Shown here one piece after another: positions 35,036 through 36,149 of a DNA stretch of 36,149 bases (positions are counted from its first letter, which is position 1; every line of letters begins with the position of its first letter). A program made the position numbers and the translations under genes. The stretch comes from Allorhizocola rhizosphaerae (lineage in GTDB: Bacteria > Actinomycetota > Actinomycetes > Mycobacteriales > Micromonosporaceae): assembly GCF_003426775.1 (NCBI RefSeq), contig NZ_QJUG01000075.1:1-36149 (forward strand), given 5' to 3'. The notes below the pieces were generated by a model. The model saw only the letters and a program-made list of their open reading frames with translations, did no database searches and had not been told where the DNA came from.

Positions 35036-36149
35036 ATGTTTACAACTTCACGGGGGGCTGGGGTGATCGCGACCGTGGCGATCCTTGTCTCCCTTGGCAT
35101 CGCAGCCCCGGCACGGGCCGAAACCGCCGCCATCTCCGGGCGCATCACCGACCACACCGGCGCACCCGCGGCGGGGGTCTCCATATTCTCGTCCAATGAG
35201 GACGGGACGTCCGTCGGAGGCGCGTCGACCAACGCGAGCGGCGCATACCGCATCGCCAACCTCAAGCCCGGCCGGTTCTATCTGGACCTGCGCACCAATT
35301 GGGGCGGCACCAGGCAGACCGAGCGGTTCGACGTGTCCGGTGAGACCGTCTTCGACTACGCGCTGCCGGCCATCGGGTCGGTCACCGGGCGCCTGTCCAA
35401 ACAGGACGGCACCGGCGCCGCTGACGTCACGGTCGGTGTCACCGGCAACTGGCGCACCACGAGGACCGACGCCAACGGCGACTGGCGGGTGGAGCAGGTG
35501 TTCGCCGGGGCCGATGCGATCGTTACATACTTCGACCCACGCCAAGGCATCCAGCAGTACGCCTACGGCAAGCTGACCCATGCCACGGCCGATCGGGTCA
35601 CCGTGGTCGGCGGGCAGACCACGACGGTCAACGAGGTGGTGCTGCCCACCGGTTCCGTGCGCGTCACGGCGAAGGACTCGGTCACCGGTGCGCCGGTGCT
35701 CAACTTCATCGCGTCGGCACGGTTTGCCAGGCACGAGACCAGCGCCGGCGAGGCGATCCTCGACAACGTCACGGCCGGGACGCACGTGCTGTACGTAGAC
35801 TCGCCCGGCTATATCGCGCAAGACCCCAAGGAGGTCACGGTCGTGGCCGGGCAGCGGGTCGACATCGAGGTGACGCTCACGCCCGAGGCGAAGATCGATG
35901 TCACGGTGGTCGATGCCATCACAGGTGCGCCCCTGCGCGGCGTGTGCGTGGCGGCGGTGTCCCCGCGCCACGTGCCGGAGGACGGCTGCTGGAACACGAC
36001 CGGCGACGACGGCCGGCTGACCATCGCCGGGCTGCCGGCGGGCGGGCACCAGCTGCTCGCCGTCCCGACCGAGGCGCCGGGCCATGGCGCGCAATGGGTC
36101 GGCGTGTCCGGCGGCACGGGCCGCCAGGTCCTGGCCGCGACCGTCGAGG
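35036..36149 (+). CDS. Exported protein with repeated carboxypeptidase-regulatory-like domains (3' end missing)
   Basis: The frame is open to the window edge, so only the first 371 residues are visible. A signal peptide (1-28, AAPARA cut before ETAA) is followed by at least four beta-sandwich repeats. Each has a G-x-V/I-x-D...TGAP...G...T...G-x-Y/W...L pattern, for example ISGRITDHTGAPAAGVSIFS, VTGRLSKQDGTGAADVTVGV, VRVTAKDSVTGAPVLNF and DVTVVDAITGAPLRGVCVAA. It is a cell-surface or secreted protein; any catalytic domain would lie beyond the window. The ATG at 35036 has no Shine-Dalgarno; TTGGCA-N18-TTGAAT (34999-35028) ends 7 bases upstream. Confidence 0.85.
   Translation, partial: MFTTSRGAGVIATVAILVSLGIAAPARAETAAISGRITDHTGAPAAGVSIFSSNEDGTSVGGASTNASGAYRIANLKPGRFYLDLRTNWGGTRQTERFDVSGETVFDYALPAIGSVTGRLSKQDGTGAADVTVGVTGNWRTTRTDANGDWRVEQVFAGADAIVTYFDPRQGIQQYAYGKLTHATADRVTVVGGQTTTVNEVVLPTGSVRVTAKDSVTGAPVLNFIASARFARHETSAGEAILDNVTAGTHVLYVDSPGYIAQDPKEVTVVAGQRVDIEVTLTPEAKIDVTVVDAITGAPLRGVCVAAVSPRHVPEDGCWNTTGDDGRLTIAGLPAGGHQLLAVPTEAPGHGAQWVGVSGGTGRQVLAATVE

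Overview
This is the replication-origin region of a high-GC actinomycete chromosome. The order dnaA, oriC, dnaN, gnd, recF, DUF721/dciA, gyrB, gyrA, DUF3566 membrane protein, tRNA-Ile, tRNA-Ala is the classic actinobacterial origin neighbourhood. A 6-phosphogluconate dehydrogenase between dnaN and recF, frequent GTG starts and DnaA boxes of the TTGTCCACA type point to the Micromonosporales, Streptosporangiales or Streptomyces side of the phylum. The genus cannot be fixed from the window alone.

Bases 1-12840 hold the replication core. dnaA is cut by the left edge. A two-gene operon on the opposite strand (SigE-family sigma factor plus a membrane-anchored partner) lies between dnaA and oriC, so dnaA and oriC are about 1.15 kb apart. 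oriC (about 2480-2925) has about 20 DnaA-box-like 9-mers and an AT-rich tract next to dnaN. A short degenerate gene and an unrecognised reverse-strand gene separate the recF/dciA pair from gyrB-gyrA.

Bases 12841-15420 hold a strong terminator, tRNA-Ile(GAT), a 43-residue DLW-39-like protein and tRNA-Ala(TGC). The 3' end of an integrase gene lies against tRNA-Ala and marks a decayed integrated element. A divergent DHFR/RibD-like and HxlR-regulator pair follows. Bases 15418-18043 are a reverse-strand run: an Ala/Ser/Asn-repeat exported protein, an aminoglycoside-phosphotransferase-fold protein, and a LysR regulator that diverges from metE (18128-20311). A parS site (GTTTCACGTGAAAC, 20944-20957) follows, then a FrnE/DsbA-like oxidoreductase, an SGNH hydrolase and a DUF5937/ArsR-type regulator.

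Bases 23694-27324 are the most distinctive part. Two tandem, clearly duplicated cassettes each carry an identically spaced promoter (TGCAACC-N15-GCGTGT), a SigE-family sigma gene and a gene for a single-pass membrane protein. A lipoprotein at the end shares the outer domain of both membrane proteins, which suggests a self-regulating envelope-sensing system. It is followed by a short HSP90 translationally coupled to a 931-residue TPR protein (27463-31991), reminiscent of eukaryotic HSP90/TPR co-chaperone partnership. The window closes with a TetR regulator that has a perfect 12-bp palindrome over its promoter, a stand-alone biotin carboxylase, HMG-CoA lyase, and the start of an exported protein with repeated carboxypeptidase-regulatory-like beta domains.
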